Assembly (NCBI GenBank): GCA_964372275.1
Contig: CAYJRR010000083.1
Location: forward strand, 1-17,596
Direction of reading: 5' to 3'
Origin: CAYJRR01 sp964372275 [NCBI: uncultured bacterium]
GTDB lineage: Bacteria > CAYJRR01
Length of the DNA: 17,596 nt
Shown here: positions 1-6,793 of the stretch, one piece after another
Layout: every line of letters begins with the position of its first letter
Numbering within the stretch: the stretch's first letter is position 1
The notes under the pieces: model-generated
Databases searched by the model: none
The model's input: the letters and a program-made list of their open reading frames with translations, nothing else
Told to the model about the DNA's origin: nothing
Position numbers and translations under genes: made by a program

Positions 1-40
1 TTCGGGCGACATCGGGGATTCCCCGAACCCCTCCATTCTA
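1..40 (-). promoter_or_regulatory. Possible promoter and hairpin leader of a gene off the left edge
   Basis: Read on the minus strand, a -10-like TAGAAT (40-35) is followed by GGAGGGG and then a perfect inverted repeat, TCGGGGA-T-TCCCCGA on the plus strand (12-26), then GCCCGAA at the window edge. The same order (TAnnnT, AGGGG, TCGGGG hairpin, GCCCGAA) occurs upstream of the dioxygenase gene at 13464-13517. This points to the 5' leader of a gene lying left of the window, transcribed leftward after the propeller gene stops at 71. An in-frame ATG at 36 (and another at 12) opens a frame to the edge, but a dozen codons are too few to call a gene. No convincing -35 box is seen. Confidence 0.35.
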
Positions 41-70
41 TCGCAGCCCCCGCCCGCGGCCGAACAGGTG

Positions 71-1657
71 CTACTGGAGGTCTCCGTCGAAGTCGTACTT
101 GGCCAGAAATCCGTCCCGGTCCCCCAGGCTTTCGTTCCCGTCGATCCCTCCGTGCGTCCACCCGCCGACGTACACCGCCCGCTCCGCCGCCACGACCGAG
201 GTCCCCCAATCCATTTCGGTCGTCCCCAACAGCCGAACCCACTCCAGTTCCAACTGGGGATTCCATTTCGCGAGGAACAGGTCGTACTGCCCCCTCGCTT
301 GCTCGCCGTTCCAATCACCGCTTGTACTTCCGACGACGTAGACCGACGCGTCTGAATCGGTCCCGACATCGTACGGTTCGTCGCCTTGATCGCTTCCGAT
401 CTGATCGCTCCACGAAACGTTGCCCGCTCCATCGAACGCAATCAAGACGACGTCGAACGAGCCGAGAGCATTATTTCCCATGAGTGCTGTTTCGGTTCGT
501 CCTACGACGAAAACGTGACCGTTCTCATCGACGGAAACCGCTTCTCCAACGTCTGTGCCAATGTCTCCGACCTGTCGAACCCATTGCAAGACTCCGCTCG
601 CTGAATACTTCGCGAGAAACAAGTCCTCGGATCCGTTGGCGGTTCCTTGCAGCAGCCCCTTGGTTTTTCCGGTCACATATGCCGCGCCGAATTCGTCGAC
701 GGTGATTCCCAGACCAACGTCCTCATCGCCAGTGCCCAGCTGGCGAATCCACTGCTGATTCCCTTCGGGAGAGTACTTTGCCACGAAGGCGTCGAGCCCT
801 CCTTGGTTTGCGCCATCGAGGCTACCCGAGGTCGATCCGGCGACGTACACCGCACCCAGGCTGTCCACGGCGACGGTATTCGCGATGTCGGTTCCGCCGG
901 ACGTGATGCTTCGATTCCAGAGCTTCGTCCCGGTGGAATCGTATTTCAACAGGACGGCGCCGGCGGTCGCGAGGTCGATTGCGCCTCCGGCCCCCGCCGC
1001 GACGGTGTTTCCGGACGCGTCGACCGCTAGATCGAAGATCGAATCCTGCTGCGAGGTGCCGAGTTGGCGCGTCCAGATCGTGTCGCCGGAGCGGTCGAGG
1101 GCTTTCAGGAAGAGATCGTCGAATCCCTGCGGGCTGTAGGGCGCAAATCCGCCGCGCGTGACACCGGCGATGACGATCTGGTCCTCCCAGACGGCAATCC
1201 CCTGGACTTCGTCGAATTGGTCCGTCCCGACTTGCCGCGTCCCGATCCATCCGGGTGGGCGAGCGGTGACCTGGGTCGATGGTGGCCCTTCGCCGTTCTC
1301 ATTCACGGCGACCACGACGAAACCGTAGGTGACGTCGTTCTCCAGATCCTCCTTGGTGAAGGTACAGCATAGGACTGCGGCGTCGGCGTCGGCCCGCTCC
1401 AACGTCGGGGTCCACGCCGACCAGGGTGCCTCCGCCGAATAGATCGAGTAGTGCGTGACGTCGTCCTCTTCGAGGGGCGCGTCCCAGCGAAGGGTAACCG
1501 TTCCGATTCCGGCGCTTGCGGTGACCGCGGTCGGAGCGGCGGGGTAGTTCAGTCGGATCTTGGTGTAGGAGTCGCAACCATCAAGGACCAGGCCGAGTGG
1601 AATCGTCACGAGGAGAACGAATCGAGGCCGCTCGTTTCGAACCGCTTCGCAGCTCAC
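71..1657 (-). CDS. Lipoprotein with fibronectin III domain and seven SBBP beta-propeller repeats
   Basis: A 528-residue predicted lipoprotein. The GTG start at 1657 overlaps the upstream cytochrome stop by 4 nt (GTGA). The reading frame stays open far upstream, but that part is the antisense-like shadow of the cytochrome gene. Residues 13-28 form a hydrophobic signal ending LVLDGC, a poor but usable lipobox with Cys28; Asp follows the cysteine. Residues about 39-130 look like a fibronectin type III domain (PAAPTAVTA, VTLRWDAP, then VNENGEGPPS). Residues about 135-528 hold seven SBBP-type repeats, each beginning like RQLGTxxxD and followed by a VDxxGxxYVxGxT strand and a DxFLAKY strand, which predicts a seven-bladed propeller. 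Such repeats usually serve as extracellular binding or scaffold domains. Coupling to two di-haem cytochromes suggests a partner role, which is inference. Base composition (about 57% GC in sampled lines) is well below its neighbours. Confidence 0.88.
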   Translation of the reverse strand: MSCEAVRNERPRFVLLVTIPLGLVLDGCDSYTKIRLNYPAAPTAVTASAGIGTVTLRWDAPLEEDDVTHYSIYSAEAPWSAWTPTLERADADAAVLCCTFTKEDLENDVTYGFVVVAVNENGEGPPSTQVTARPPGWIGTRQVGTDQFDEVQGIAVWEDQIVIAGVTRGGFAPYSPQGFDDLFLKALDRSGDTIWTRQLGTSQQDSIFDLAVDASGNTVAAGAGGAIDLATAGAVLLKYDSTGTKLWNRSITSGGTDIANTVAVDSLGAVYVAGSTSGSLDGANQGGLDAFVAKYSPEGNQQWIRQLGTGDEDVGLGITVDEFGAAYVTGKTKGLLQGTANGSEDLFLAKYSASGVLQWVRQVGDIGTDVGEAVSVDENGHVFVVGRTETALMGNNALGSFDVVLIAFDGAGNVSWSDQIGSDQGDEPYDVGTDSDASVYVVGSTSGDWNGEQARGQYDLFLAKWNPQLELEWVRLLGTTEMDWGTSVVAAERAVYVGGWTHGGIDGNESLGDRDGFLAKYDFDGDLQ

Positions 1658-2817
1658 CGTCCGGCGACCTGGAAACGCGGCTTGGGGGCGAGGGAGAGGA
1701 GGAAGAGCTTCAGCGGTCCCTGCTCCTGGGCCGAGAGCGCGAGGTACTTGTCGCGCGCGGACGCCGCTTCGCCGCCGTGGGCCTTGATCGCCAGGTCGAG
1801 GGAGGCGAGCGCGCGGCCGTCGTGCAGCCACGGGGGGGAGACGGCGACCCCCCAGAGCGGCGGCGTGAGCCAGAGCCGGTTCTCCCCCTGCGCCAGCTCG
1901 TACCCTAGGTCGTGACGCTTCAGGTCGGTGAAGGCGGCGATGCGCGTGCCGTCGGCGAGGGTCATCGACGGGACGTGGCAGGTGGCGCAGCCGAGGTCGG
2001 AGAAGAGCCGCTCCCCGCGCGGGAACTTCTCGTAGAGATCGGCCAGTCGGACGGAGTCGGGGGGCTCGAGGGAGGGGACGGGGAGGGCGGCGAGGAAGGC
2101 GGCCAGCGCGGACCGTTCCCCTGCATCGAGCTCGATCCCCAGGGCGTGCGTCCCCATGTGGCCGATCGCCTCGTCGAGCGTGGCCCAGCGACCGGTCCGT
2201 CCGAACGGGCGAACGACCAGGTCGGCCGCGACCCCGTCGGGCGAACCGCGCGTCCCGAAGGAGACGCCGTGCGTCCGCAACGGCAGGCCGCGCGAAGCCT
2301 GCGCCTGGATCTCGGCCGTCATCTCGGCGGCGAGCCGCTCCAGCAAGGCGCTCCCGGCGAGGGCCGGCGGATTGCGGCCGTCGAGCTGACCGTCGACGAG
2401 CCCTCCGCCTCCGCCAGGTCCGCCTCGCCAGTGGCAGGACATGCAGCGCGTCGTGCGGGTGAGCGGCCGGCGTTCCCCGGGCACCGGGACGTCGAGCAGG
2501 AACAGGTCGTAGCCGATCTCGGCGAGCGCGGCACGGCCGGCCTCCCCGGCCGCAAGCGCCTCTTGCAGAGCCTTGCGGCGGTCCGCCGCCGCGCGCGCCG
2601 GATCGGCGGCCGCCGCGAGGCGACGCTGGTGCCACTGCTCCGACTCGGCGAGCGCCCGATAGGCGTCTGCCATCGGCAACTCCGCCAGGCGCCCGTCGTC
2701 GATCGCCGGCCGGTCGCTCGCGGGCGGCCGGCGGAATCCCAGCGCGTGAAGCCCGGCGGCGGTGGAGGCGATCGCCACCGCCGCGACGGCGAGCAGCCGG
2801 ATCCCCGTCGCTCTCAT
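1654..2817 (-). CDS. Di-haem c-type cytochrome, di-haem oxidoreductase/peroxidase family (shorter paralogue)
   Basis: A 387-residue exported cytochrome. The ATG at 2817 overlaps the upstream stop as ATGA, which fixes the start; a longer open frame upstream is a shadow. Residues 1-25 are a basic then hydrophobic export signal (MRATGIRLLAVAAVAIAS). Two covalent haem sites are visible: C125-M-S-C128-H129 and C277-A-T-C280-H281. The C-terminal third has the family signature: FTDLKRHDLG, TPPLWGVAVSPPWLHDGRA and AIKAHGGEA. These match the DHOR (DUF1111, COG3488) and bacterial cytochrome c peroxidase/MauG group, in which one haem transfers electrons and the other is catalytic. The natural substrate of this subfamily is not known to me. 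It is a paralogue of the gene immediately upstream and is translationally coupled to it and to the propeller lipoprotein downstream. Periplasmic location is expected because c-haem attachment occurs there. Confidence 0.9.
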   Translation of the reverse strand: MRATGIRLLAVAAVAIASTAAGLHALGFRRPPASDRPAIDDGRLAELPMADAYRALAESEQWHQRRLAAAADPARAAADRRKALQEALAAGEAGRAALAEIGYDLFLLDVPVPGERRPLTRTTRCMSCHWRGGPGGGGGLVDGQLDGRNPPALAGSALLERLAAEMTAEIQAQASRGLPLRTHGVSFGTRGSPDGVAADLVVRPFGRTGRWATLDEAIGHMGTHALGIELDAGERSALAAFLAALPVPSLEPPDSVRLADLYEKFPRGERLFSDLGCATCHVPSMTLADGTRIAAFTDLKRHDLGYELAQGENRLWLTPPLWGVAVSPPWLHDGRALASLDLAIKAHGGEAASARDKYLALSAQEQGPLKLFLLSLAPKPRFQVAGR

Positions 2818-4313
2818 CGGTAGTCGATCCGCGGGAGGCGGGTGAGCGAGGTGAGGAAGACGCGCAGTTCCGCCTTCGCCCCCGGCGGAAGGCGCTCGAA
2901 CGCGTCCCGTTCGTCCTGCGCCTCCCCTCCGTGGAGGAGGATGGCGTCGTCGAGCGTGGCGGCGCGTCCGTCGTGCAACCACGGGCCGGTGTCGGCCAGA
3001 CCCCAGAGCGGCCGGGTCAGGAACTGGTCGGCCGGAACGCCGCTGGGGTGGTCGCGACGGTCGGCGAGCCCCGGACCCATCGCGTGTCGCTTCAGGTCGC
3101 TGAACAGGAAGATCGGGACCGCGTCCCGGTCGAAGGCGTCGGTGCGCGGACGCGGCGCTTCGCCGTCGACGAACAGGTCGACCTGCAACCCCTTCCCGAT
3201 CTCGAGGATCGCCTTCCCCAGGGTCAGCGCCGGCACGTGGCAGGAGGCGCAGCCGATCGATTCGAACCGCGCAGCCCCTCGACCGTGCGCCGACCGTAGC
3301 TCCGGATCGATCGGCGGGATCATCACCGGGATCTCGAGGAGGGAGAGGTAGGTCACCATCGCGGTGACCATCCCGTCGAGGAGCTCGTTGGGCGACCCGT
3401 CCTGGTCCCGGTCCCACGGCGTGCCGCGGCCGGGGAGCTTCGCCTCGGCAAGTTGCACCCCGTGGTGCCGCTGGAAGCCGTCGGCAACGAAGTCGCGCAA
3501 GGTGGCGACGTTCCCCTTCCACCCGAACGGCTTCACCACCAGGTCGGCATCGACCCCCACCACCTCGCTCGTGTCGAGGCTTCCGTCGGGGAGACCGGTG
3601 ACCCGCCCGAAGGAGATCCCCTTGGAACGGAGCTCGAAGGTGGAGGGCTTCCCGTTTTGCCGCGCTGTCAGAAGGGCGTAGTCACGGGGCTGGCGAAGGT
3701 CGGCCGTCATCTCCTCGGCCAGCCGCTGGACGATCCCCATGCCGAGGGTGTGCGGCGCGTTGCGCTCGAAACCGCTGTAGGGATCGGTCCCGTCGCCGTC
3801 GAAGAAGGCGTTCTGGCTCATCTCCCCGGCGCCGTCGAAACCTCCGCGGCGGTGGCACTCGGCGCAGGAGAGCGCGTCGGGTCCTCCGGTCTTGCCGCGG
3901 TGGACGCGGGACAGCCCCGGGCCGAAGCCGTCGGCGTCGGTCATGTCGTGCTCGAACAGCTCGTCGCCGAGGAGGAAGATCCACTCCCGTTTCCAGAGAC
4001 CGCGGTCGATGGCGCTCTGGTCGACGCGCAGGTCGGAGGAGAGCTCGCCGGGGTCGACGGCGTCGACGAACCGCTCCCAACGGCCGCGGTCGTAGCGCTC
4101 GAGCGCTTCGGTCGCGCGGTCCGCGAGCAGCGCGCGGTCGGCGGAGAACGGGGCCGTCGGGGGGGCGCGTCGGTACGGCGGGAGGTCGCCGACCGAAGGG
4201 TAGGCCGTGGTGGCATTGAGGTCGGCAGGGGCCTGTTCGTCTACCCGGGCGCAGGCCCCCGCCGGCACCCCCATGAGCACCGCAACGACCCAGTGGCGTA
4301 TCCGCCTCGTCAT
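2814..4313 (-). CDS. Di-haem c-type cytochrome lipoprotein, di-haem oxidoreductase family (longer paralogue)
   Basis: A 499-residue exported cytochrome and the first gene of a three-gene coupled unit. The N-terminus MTRRIRHWVVAVLMGVPAGAC has a twin-basic start, a hydrophobic core and a possible lipobox at AGAC. The haem motifs are C150-A-E-C153-H154, followed by RRGGFDGAG, and C355-A-S-C358-H359. Family signatures include FSDLKRHAMG, TRPLWGLADTGPWLHDGRA and AILLHGGEA, and the central ISFGRVTGLPDGSLDT block also has a counterpart in the shorter paralogue (VSFGTRGSPDG). The extra length compared with that paralogue lies in the N-terminal region and in the segment between the two haem sites. The role is probably periplasmic electron transfer or peroxide or organic oxidation; the sequence does not reveal the substrate. 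A -10-like TAGGAT lies only 10 nt before the ATG, so the mRNA probably has a very short leader. Confidence 0.9.
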   Translation of the reverse strand: MTRRIRHWVVAVLMGVPAGACARVDEQAPADLNATTAYPSVGDLPPYRRAPPTAPFSADRALLADRATEALERYDRGRWERFVDAVDPGELSSDLRVDQSAIDRGLWKREWIFLLGDELFEHDMTDADGFGPGLSRVHRGKTGGPDALSCAECHRRGGFDGAGEMSQNAFFDGDGTDPYSGFERNAPHTLGMGIVQRLAEEMTADLRQPRDYALLTARQNGKPSTFELRSKGISFGRVTGLPDGSLDTSEVVGVDADLVVKPFGWKGNVATLRDFVADGFQRHHGVQLAEAKLPGRGTPWDRDQDGSPNELLDGMVTAMVTYLSLLEIPVMIPPIDPELRSAHGRGAARFESIGCASCHVPALTLGKAILEIGKGLQVDLFVDGEAPRPRTDAFDRDAVPIFLFSDLKRHAMGPGLADRRDHPSGVPADQFLTRPLWGLADTGPWLHDGRAATLDDAILLHGGEAQDERDAFERLPPGAKAELRVFLTSLTRLPRIDYR

Positions 4314-4323
4314 CGGCCGGACG

Positions 4324-4329
4324 ATCCTA
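4324..4329 (-). promoter_or_regulatory. Extended -10 promoter element of the cytochrome operon
   Basis: On the minus strand TGGTAGGAT places an extended -10 (TGnTAnnaT) 10 nt before the ATG at 4313. It lies directly after the terminator of the preceding unit, where a new promoter is needed. I see no good -35 hexamer, as is common for extended -10 promoters. Transcription would begin within a few bases of the start codon. Confidence 0.4.
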
Positions 4330-4338
4330 CCACGATGG

Positions 4339-4376
4339 AAAAAACGAAAGGCCGGGAGCGTCGCCGCCCCCGGCCT
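4339..4376 (-). terminator. Rho-independent terminator of the secreted-protein operon
   Basis: On the minus strand an 8-bp perfect GC-rich stem (AGGCCGGG with CCCGGCCT; plus-strand arms 4349-4356 and 4369-4376, 12-nt loop) is followed by TTTCGTTTTTT. It begins about 20 nt after the stop of the gene ending at 4398, the correct place and orientation to end transcription of the three secreted-protein genes. Confidence 0.85.
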
Positions 4377-4397
4377 CGTTGGGATCTCGTCGAGCGC

Positions 4398-5123
4398 CTA
4401 GCTCTTGCAGCAGGCGATCGGCAGCGTCGTCGCGCAGGAGATGTTCGCTTCGACCTTCAGCGACAGCGAGTTCGGAACGTCCATCGTCGAACCGTTCTTC
4501 GGGTCGTTCTGGACCACGGTCACCTTCGAGCCCCGGTAGAGCGTGTCGGAGCCGGTGGTCCACATGGCGCAGGTGCCCTTGAAGTTGTTCTCTCCGGTGT
4601 CGGTTCCCGAGCCTTGGACCGACGACTGGTCGGTGAAGACGGCGAACTGCTGGTTGTCGGTCGCGAGCACCCCCTTCAGCAACGCCCTCTTCATCTCCTC
4701 CAGCGAGCAGACATGCGAACCCGCCGTCGGACCCGGCGTCGGTCCGGTCAGCGTCGTCGTCTGGCAGAGCTCGTTCGCCGCCTTGAGGCCGATGCTTCCG
4801 GTCGTTCCGTTCTTGATCGCCATCCCGACGCTGGTTCCGTCGTTCTCGGTGTAGTAGCCGAGGTAGTCGCCGATGGTGGTGGTCGTCGGCGTAGCGAGCA
4901 GCGTCGAGTCGCCGGCAATCGCCTTGCCCGATCCCGTCCCGACGTCGATCGAGATCGTCGGCGGGGTGGTGTTCGAGTCGCACTTGATCCCCGGACCGGC
5001 GGTGAAGGAGCCGCATCCGAGGGCCGCCTGCTTCGTCATCTTGACCGCGTCGTCGCTCTTGTGCGCGCCGGAACATCCGGTCGCGAGGGCCGCCGCAAGG
5101 GCGCCCATCCAGATCCGCTTCAT
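4398..5123 (-). CDS. Secreted cysteine-rich lipoprotein, paralogue 3 of a fibre-like family
   Basis: A 241-residue predicted lipoprotein. The ATG at 5123 is chosen because AGGAGG lies 4 nt upstream (plus strand 5128-5133) and the signal MKRIWMGALAAALATGC ends in a good lipobox (LATGC). After the lipid anchor comes FTAGPGIKCDSNTTPPTISI, a TAG-G-x-x-C-D-S-x-T-T-P-P-T segment shared with the upstream paralogue, then a G-T-G-x-G-K-x-x-x-G-D turn like those of fibre stalks. The C-terminal half has GYYTEN, AANELCQ, HVCSLEEM, a lone GTCAMW and a terminal IACCKS. That Cys-rich HxCS-xxE ... C-x-W ... ACC layout recurs in uncharacterised secreted proteins of myxobacteria-like genomes, as I remember them. 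Function is unknown; a surface-exposed binding or adhesive role is inference. It is the last gene of its operon, followed by a strong terminator. Confidence 0.85.
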   Translation of the reverse strand: MKRIWMGALAAALATGCSGAHKSDDAVKMTKQAALGCGSFTAGPGIKCDSNTTPPTISIDVGTGSGKAIAGDSTLLATPTTTTIGDYLGYYTENDGTSVGMAIKNGTTGSIGLKAANELCQTTTLTGPTPGPTAGSHVCSLEEMKRALLKGVLATDNQQFAVFTDQSSVQGSGTDTGENNFKGTCAMWTTGSDTLYRGSKVTVVQNDPKNGSTMDVPNSLSLKVEANISCATTLPIACCKS

Positions 5124-5184
5124 GAGACCTCCTCGGTCGAGTTCGATTCGTTGAAGTTGAAAGATCATCGAGTCCCTCTCAGGA

Positions 5185-5904
5185 TCAGCGGCAGCACGCG
5201 ACGCGCGAGGCGACGCTGCAGTCCTGCAGGGCGGTGAACTTGATGCTGTTCGCCTTCCCGACCTCCGCGAGGTTGTCCGGATCGGAGTCGACGATCTCCC
5301 ACTTCGTCCCCTTGCTTCCGGTGGCCAGCGAGTTGGTCCACCCGTCGCAGTTGGCGTAACGGTTGTAGATGGTGCCGGCCCCTTCGACGTAGGAGTGGTT
5401 GGGGAGCGCGGCGCCGTTCTCGCCCAGCGCGATCGTGCCGGCGGCGGCGTTCATGATCAGCTCGGCGTTCGAGCAGGCGTGCGCCCCCGCGTACGACCCC
5501 GCCGCCGCATGCGGCCCCGGGTAGGGACCGGTCAGCGTCGACGACTTGCACAGCGCATCGGCCGCACGCACGCCGGTCAGGCCGCCGCTGGCGACCTTTT
5601 GGCCCGTCGCGTTGCTGAAGTAGCCCAGGTAGGTCCCCGGCGACATCAGCCGGATGTCGGTACCTTCGGCCACCTTGCCCGCTCCGCTGCCGAAGTCGAG
5701 CTTCAGCGTCGGCGGAGTCGTCGTGCTATCGCAGATCACCCCCGAGCCGGCGGTGATGTCGGCGCAGGAGAACGCTCCGTCGTCGTCGTCGTCGTCGTCC
5801 GCTCCGTCGTCGTCGTCGGAGTCGGTTCCGGTGCTACCGCAAGCGACCGCCGCCGTGACCAGGGCCGCCCAGAACAGCTTCTTCATCAGATCGAAGTTCT
5901 TCAT
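5185..5904 (-). CDS. Secreted lipoprotein with poly-Asp linker, paralogue 2 of the fibre-like family
   Basis: A 239-residue predicted lipoprotein. AGGAG sits 6 nt before the ATG at 5904 and overlaps the stop of the upstream gene, which supports this start and tight coupling. The signal is MKKLFWAALVTAAVACGS, with probable lipidation at that cysteine. A strongly acidic linker of four and then seven Asp residues follows, encoded by pure GTC/GAC triplets. The rest mirrors the downstream paralogue: ITAGSGVICDSTTTPPTLKL, GSGAGKVAEGTD, LGYFSN, RAADALCK, AHACSNAEL, ANCDGWTN and a terminal RVACCR. The Asp tract may act as a charged spacer or bind divalent cations, which is inference. No catalytic residues are recognisable. 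Function is unknown, but lipid anchoring and a lectin-like or fibre-tip-like C-terminal region suggest a cell-surface role. Confidence 0.85.
   Translation of the reverse strand: MKNFDLMKKLFWAALVTAAVACGSTGTDSDDDDGADDDDDDDGAFSCADITAGSGVICDSTTTPPTLKLDFGSGAGKVAEGTDIRLMSPGTYLGYFSNATGQKVASGGLTGVRAADALCKSSTLTGPYPGPHAAAGSYAGAHACSNAELIMNAAAGTIALGENGAALPNHSYVEGAGTIYNRYANCDGWTNSLATGSKGTKWEIVDSDPDNLAEVGKANSIKFTALQDCSVASRVACCR
5779..5823 (-). repeat. GTC/GAC triplet microsatellite coding for Asp tracts
   Basis: Seven consecutive GTC triplets (5779-5799), then CGC TCC, then four more GTC triplets (5806-5817), GGA and GTC. They encode the DSDDDDGADDDDDDDG linker in frame. Slippage would change the length by whole Asp residues without a frameshift. 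Confidence 0.9.
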
Positions 5905-5913
5905 GGTGGGCTC

Positions 5914-6561
5914 CTAGTCCTTGCAGCAGGGGATGACGCCCGCGCAGTTGCCGGCGCCGTTGGTGAAGGTGAAGACCGCCTGGTCGGCGCTGCTGCCCGC
6001 CGCGCCGTCGACGACGTTGCTCACCAACGTGAAGCGCGTGGCGCCGCGGTGCGTCGCCAGGTCGCCCGAGTTGTAGGTGTATCCGCCGCAGCTGGCGCGC
6101 CAGCTCGACTGGAGGTTGTCGGACCCCTCGACGAACGGCGTCTCCACCAAGACGAAGGCGTTCGCCGCCGAGGCGAGGTTGTTGCCTTCGCGCACGTTCT
6201 TGGCGAGCTCGTCGGGCGAGCACGGATGGCTGTTGGCGTAGGACGCGACGCAGCTTTCCCGGCCGCCCCGGTAGCCCACGTAGTTATTCAAGACGACGTT
6301 GCCGTCGCCTTCGGTGCGATTGCCGACGTAGTCGCCGGTGTCGGCGAACCATTGGTCGAGGGCGGCGATCCGGGTGTCGAGTCGCGTGTCGTTCCCCTGG
6401 ACGACCGTCCCGGCGGTCGTGCCGAAGTTCACCGACAACGTGCCCGACGCGCACGTCAGACCGGTGAAGGTGAACGACGTACAGAAGTCCGCTGCCGCTG
6501 CCCCCGTGCTCGCGAGCGCCGAAACGCCCAGCAGCAGGGTACAGAACATGATTCTCTTCAT
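5914..6561 (-). CDS. Secreted protein, paralogue 1 of the fibre-like family (signal peptidase I type)
   Basis: A 215-residue exported protein and the first gene of its operon. The start at ATG 6561 is supported by a clear signal peptide, MKRIMFCTLLLGVSALAS then TGAAAADFC, with probable cleavage after AAA; unlike its two paralogues it has no lipobox. A G-rich Shine-Dalgarno-like stretch (GGGGGGAA) lies about 9 nt upstream. After the signal come LTCASGTLSVNFGTTAGTVV and QGNDTRLD; GTTAGTV-x-x-GND-x-R is a phrase common in phage tail-fibre and trimeric stalk proteins, by my recollection. Next are IAALDQWFADTGDYVGNRTE, GYRGGRESC, HPCSPDEL, ASCGGYTYN and a terminal IPCCKD, matching the Cys layout of the paralogues. 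The function is not established. As a free secreted member it could assemble with the two lipid-anchored paralogues. Confidence 0.85.
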   Translation of the reverse strand: MKRIMFCTLLLGVSALASTGAAAADFCTSFTFTGLTCASGTLSVNFGTTAGTVVQGNDTRLDTRIAALDQWFADTGDYVGNRTEGDGNVVLNNYVGYRGGRESCVASYANSHPCSPDELAKNVREGNNLASAANAFVLVETPFVEGSDNLQSSWRASCGGYTYNSGDLATHRGATRFTLVSNVVDGAAGSSADQAVFTFTNGAGNCAGVIPCCKD

Positions 6562-6620
6562 TGAGAAGTTCCCCCCGAGAATGCCCTGGTTCAAAGCCCT
6601 GACCGGCTGAAACAAGAGGA

Positions 6621-6650
6621 ATGATAGGTCCGACCGATTTGCCAATTCAA
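6621..6650 (-). promoter_or_regulatory. Sigma-70-like promoter of the secreted-protein operon
   Basis: On the minus strand TTGAAT (6650-6645) and TATCAT (6626-6621) are separated by 18 nt, matching the -35 and -10 consensus at 4 of 6 and 5 of 6 positions. They lie in the most AT-rich stretch of the divergent region. Transcription would start about 50 nt before the ATG at 6561. A second TTGAAT at 6656-6651 overlaps the upstream side. Confidence 0.5.
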
Positions 6651-6695
6651 ATTCAATAATGGGCACGCGGCTGCCGATCTCGCCGGCACCCAAAC

Positions 6696-6711
6696 CGTTG
6701 GACTTCCAACG
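6696..6711. promoter_or_regulatory. Perfect 7-bp inverted repeat in the divergent intergenic region (possible operator)
   Basis: CGTTGGA-CT-TCCAACG is a perfect dyad with a 2-nt spacer. It lies between the promoter of the leftward secreted-protein operon and the presumed promoter of the rightward Rieske genes. Its size and symmetry fit a dimeric regulator site that could control both directions; no regulator gene is in the window. Chance occurrence cannot be excluded. Confidence 0.3.
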
Positions 6712-6780
6712 AAAGAATACGAAGCGTTCGGTCGGCCGGATGCCCCGAAAAAAGCCGGCCCGGACCCTCGGGGGCGGCGG

Positions 6781-6786
6781 TAGAAT
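6781..6786 (+). promoter_or_regulatory. -10-like TAGAAT immediately before the first Rieske gene
   Basis: GGTAGAATGG contains TAGAAT (5 of 6 with TATAAT) ending 7 nt before the ATG at 6794. A transcript starting at normal distance would begin at or next to the start codon, so the gene may be leaderless. No clear -35 box is present. Confidence 0.35.
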
Positions 6787-6793
6787 GGACGTC

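Noticed and set aside
1658-2635. Upstream extension of the propeller gene in the same frame
   Set aside because: This part lies wholly inside the cytochrome gene and reads as low-complexity Arg-rich shadow; the lipoprotein signal begins at 1657.
3453-5237. Long plus-strand frame opposite the cytochrome and secreted-protein genes
   Set aside because: Composition-driven shadow with no recognisable domain; haem motifs, lipoboxes, a ribosome-binding site and a terminator all support the minus strand.
6734-6760. GGCCGG/CCGGCC hairpin upstream of the first Rieske gene
   Set aside because: A 6-bp GC stem with a 13-nt loop and no T tract is expected by chance in such DNA and has no clear role.
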